Positions 12,209 through 14,230 of a stretch of DNA of 14,230 bases are shown here, piece by piece. The stretch is from Gemmatimonadota bacterium (GTDB lineage Bacteria > Gemmatimonadota > Gemmatimonadetes > Palauibacterales > Palauibacteraceae). The notes below the pieces were generated by a model. That model searched no databases. It saw only the letters and a program-made list of their open reading frames with translations, and was not told where the DNA came from. The position numbers were made by a program, and so were the translations under genes. Within the stretch, counting starts at the first letter, position 1. Each line of letters starts with the position of its first letter. Location: the NCBI GenBank assembly GCA_016649455.1, contig JAENXO010000022.1:1-14230 (forward strand), given 5' to 3'.

Positions 12209-14080
12209 ATGCCTTCGATCTCAATACCAGCGGAGTCAATCGAGCTCGTTGCCGGCGCCCCACGACCTGACGGCGGGCCGGGCGCGGATCCGGCTGTCGT
12301 GGCCCTGCGCAAACGGTTCGGCAGCGCCGTGCTGTCGGTGAGTGCCGATGCGACGGGTGTACCGGTCGTGATCGTCGAGGCGGCACGCGGCTACGACGTG
12401 CTCGAGTACCTGAAGACCGACCCCGCGATGTCGTACGATCTGCTGGCGGACCTGATGGGAGTGGATGTCGGCGCCGGCCGGCCGATCCGCATCTGGTACC
12501 AGCTCTGGTCGATGAAGTACGGGCGGCAGTTGCGAGTGGAATGCAGGGTCCCGTTCGGTGACCTCGAGATCCGTTCGGTCACCTCGCTGTGGAGGGCCGC
12601 GAACTGGCTCGAGCGTGAGGTGTGGGACATGTACGGGGTGACGTTCACGGGGCATCCCGACCTGCGCCGCATCCTGATGCCGGAAAATTACGACGAGGGG
12701 TTCCCGCTGCGGAAGGACTTCCCGCTGCGCGGGCGGTTCGCGCGCTCGGAGCAGGTGCGTCGTGCCCTCGAGCGGAAGGGCGAGGAAATCTACTCCCGAG
12801 AAGAACTCGAGATGGCGGGAGTGCTGCCCCGAACGGCCGCGCCCGGCGAAGAGTTGATCGAGATTCCGGAACTCGGACCGGAGATGCTGCCGGAAGCGCT
12901 GGTCGACGGGCTCGAGGCCGAGCGGATGGTGATCAACATGGGACCGCAGCACCCGGCGACTCACGGGGTCCTGCGACTCGTGCTTCAGCTGGATGGCGAG
13001 ACCGTCGAGCGCTGCATTCCTCACATCGGGTACCTGCACACCGGCTTCGAGAAGACATGCGAGTATCGCGAGTGGAACCAGGTGGTACCGTACACGGACC
13101 GGATGGACTACCTGGCTCCGATGATCTACAACGTGGCCTACGCGGGAGCCGTCGAGAGCCTGTTGGGCCTCGAGATAACGCCTCGCTGCACGGTTGTCCG
13201 GCTGATCCTGACGGAGCTGAATCGACTCCTCGGGCACCTGCTGTGGCTTGGAACCACGGCGATGGATCTCGGCGCGACGACGGTGTTCATTTACACCTTC
13301 CAGGAACGCGAGACGATCTACAACCTGCACGAAGCATACTGCGGGTCACGGATCACGAACTCAGCTACCCGCATCGGGGGCATGATCGCAGACTTGCCGG
13401 CGGGCTGGGTAGACGCATGCAGGGACTTCATCGAGCACCTCCCGGCCGCGCTGGATGAGGCCGAGCGGCTGCTGACGAGCAACAGCATCTGGATGGCGAG
13501 AACGATCGACGTCGGAGTGATCGACGGGGAGACGGCACTCAACTTCGGCATGACCGGCCCGAGCCTGCGCGCCAGCGGGATCGCGTACGACGTGCGGAAG
13601 GCACGGCCGTATCTGGGCTACGAGGAGTACGAATTCGATGTGCCGGTCGGAGTGACCGGAGACTGTTACGATCGGTATCTCGTCCGGCTGGAGGAGATGC
13701 GACAGAGCATCGGGATCCTCCACCAGGCGCTCGACCGGCTGCCGGACGGCCCGCTCAATGTGGACGACCCGGCCATCATCCTTCCGCCGAAGAGCTCGGC
13801 GATGTCGTCGATCGACTCGATGATCGCTCATTTCAAGCTGGTGATGGAGGGCCTCCAGGTCCCGGCTGGAGAGGTGTGGTATTCGGTCGAGGCGTCGAAG
13901 GGCGAGCTCGGTATCGGGATCATTTCCGATGGTGGCTCGAAGCCCGTCCGATGCCGGTTCCGGGCGCCGTCGTTCGTGAACCTCGCCGTATTGCCCTATC
14001 TCGTCGAAGGAGGGCTCGTGTCCGACGTCATCACGGCGAATGCGAGCATTGACATCGTGCTGGGCGAGATCGACCGGTAG
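12209..14080 (+). CDS. nuoCD: NADH-quinone oxidoreductase fused subunit C/D
   Basis: This single 623-aa protein joins the 30-kDa (NuoC) and 49-kDa (NuoD) subunits of complex I. NuoC spans about 30-180 and carries EREVWDMYGVTFTGHPDLRRIL (136-156), the family signature. A linker (about 180-237) is acidic and contains GEEIYSREELEMAG. NuoD spans about 238-623 with GPQHPATHGVLRL (245-257), HTGFEKTCEYR, TDRMDYL and the C-terminal GLVSDVITANASIDIVLGEIDR. His252 and Tyr301 correspond to the quinone-contact His59 and Tyr108 of the bovine 49-kDa subunit. The reading frame is continuous with no frameshift. Fusion is known from E. coli and others. The ribosome site before ATG 12209 is weak, which suggests coupling to nuoB. 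Confidence 0.96.
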   Translation: MPSISIPAESIELVAGAPRPDGGPGADPAVVALRKRFGSAVLSVSADATGVPVVIVEAARGYDVLEYLKTDPAMSYDLLADLMGVDVGAGRPIRIWYQLWSMKYGRQLRVECRVPFGDLEIRSVTSLWRAANWLEREVWDMYGVTFTGHPDLRRILMPENYDEGFPLRKDFPLRGRFARSEQVRRALERKGEEIYSREELEMAGVLPRTAAPGEELIEIPELGPEMLPEALVDGLEAERMVINMGPQHPATHGVLRLVLQLDGETVERCIPHIGYLHTGFEKTCEYREWNQVVPYTDRMDYLAPMIYNVAYAGAVESLLGLEITPRCTVVRLILTELNRLLGHLLWLGTTAMDLGATTVFIYTFQERETIYNLHEAYCGSRITNSATRIGGMIADLPAGWVDACRDFIEHLPAALDEAERLLTSNSIWMARTIDVGVIDGETALNFGMTGPSLRASGIAYDVRKARPYLGYEEYEFDVPVGVTGDCYDRYLVRLEEMRQSIGILHQALDRLPDGPLNVDDPAIILPPKSSAMSSIDSMIAHFKLVMEGLQVPAGEVWYSVEASKGELGIGIISDGGSKPVRCRFRAPSFVNLAVLPYLVEGGLVSDVITANASIDIVLGEIDR

Positions 14081-14140
14081 TCGGCCGATGCGAAGTAGTG
14101 GCCAGACCCGAACAGGTCCTGAATCGAGAGAGCGCGAGAC

Positions 14141-14230
14141 GTGAAGAAAGTCCACCCGGCGGTAGTGAGCGCACAGGCGTTCCAGGTAGCGGACCTCCGT
14201 CCGGTCGAACGGCTGTTCGACGATGCGGAG
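14141..14230 (+). CDS. nuoE: probable NADH-quinone oxidoreductase subunit E, cut by window end
   Basis: A GTG at 14141, with a purine-rich GAGAGAG stretch upstream and an in-frame stop at 14120-14122, opens a frame running to the last base (30 codons). It reads VKKVHPAVV, then FQVADLRPVERLFDDAE. Position after nuoCD, in an operon order where nuoE is usual, and a helical N-terminus suggest NuoE, the [2Fe-2S] subunit. The cluster ligands lie beyond the window, so the identity rests on position. The 60 nt after nuoCD hold nothing else clear. Confidence 0.5.
   Translation, partial: MKKVHPAVVSAQAFQVADLRPVERLFDDAE

Noticed and set aside
11325..12386. Minus-strand open frame of 353 codons opposite nuoA, nuoB and nuoCD
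   Set aside because: Spans three certain genes antisense and shows composition typical of a shadow frame.
12236..13330. Minus-strand open frame of 364 codons opposite nuoCD
   Set aside because: Shadow of the nuoCD reading frame with Arg/His-rich, domain-free translation.
1..14230. Mobile element, CRISPR array, toxin-antitoxin or phage-defence system
   Set aside because: No transposase, integrase, repeat-spacer pattern, terminal inverted repeats or recognisable defence genes were seen; gene content is core metabolism.

Overview
The window looks like chromosomal core DNA from a GC-rich bacterium (by eye about 60-66% G+C). It has tightly packed genes, frequent GTG/TTG starts and many short overlaps. 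Fused NuoCD, an LDH-like malate dehydrogenase, a short SppA and HD-GYP-type signalling would fit a Gemmatimonadota-like lineage. That placement is an inference from gene content and style, not something the sequence proves. I see no insertion sequence, integrase, CRISPR array, tRNA or rRNA. No gap between genes exceeds about 170 bases.

Left part (1-3780): the 3' portion of carA (pyrimidine/arginine supply), a signal peptide peptidase SppA with its own apparent promoter overlapping the carA stop codon, and an HU-type nucleoid protein followed by a strong hairpin. Facing it is a PLP-dependent aspartate-type aminotransferase. Its leader is shared head-to-head with the next operon.

Middle (3781-7722): a molybdopterin operon with ATGA-type coupling (unknown 98-aa protein, moaD, moaE, moaA), trailed by an unknown 79-aa helical protein. 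Together the products make cPMP precursor (MoaA) and the sulfur-carrier/synthase pair (MoaD/MoaE); moaC is not in the window. Then come malate dehydrogenase and a small membrane protein resembling the YqiJ/NfeD-like OB-fold group. An HD-GYP-type protein with altered signature residues faces it, and one hairpin covers both stop codons.

Right part (7723-14230): the HD-GYP gene diverges from a DUF423 membrane protein. That gene converges on dCTP deaminase, and the two stops interlock in a CTAG tetranucleotide. dcd is preceded 15 nt upstream by an alpha/beta hydrolase gene. Diverging from the hydrolase is the complex I operon nuoA-nuoB-nuoCD-nuoE, cut by the window end.

The genes are mostly well-known families. 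The parts most worth a second look are two small unassigned proteins flanking the moa genes, a repeated promoter architecture (TTGAC[A/G]-18 nt-TACGTT), face-to-face promoters with complementary leaders between the aminotransferase and moa operons, and the degenerate HD-GYP protein. I did not find a convincing wholly new multi-gene system.
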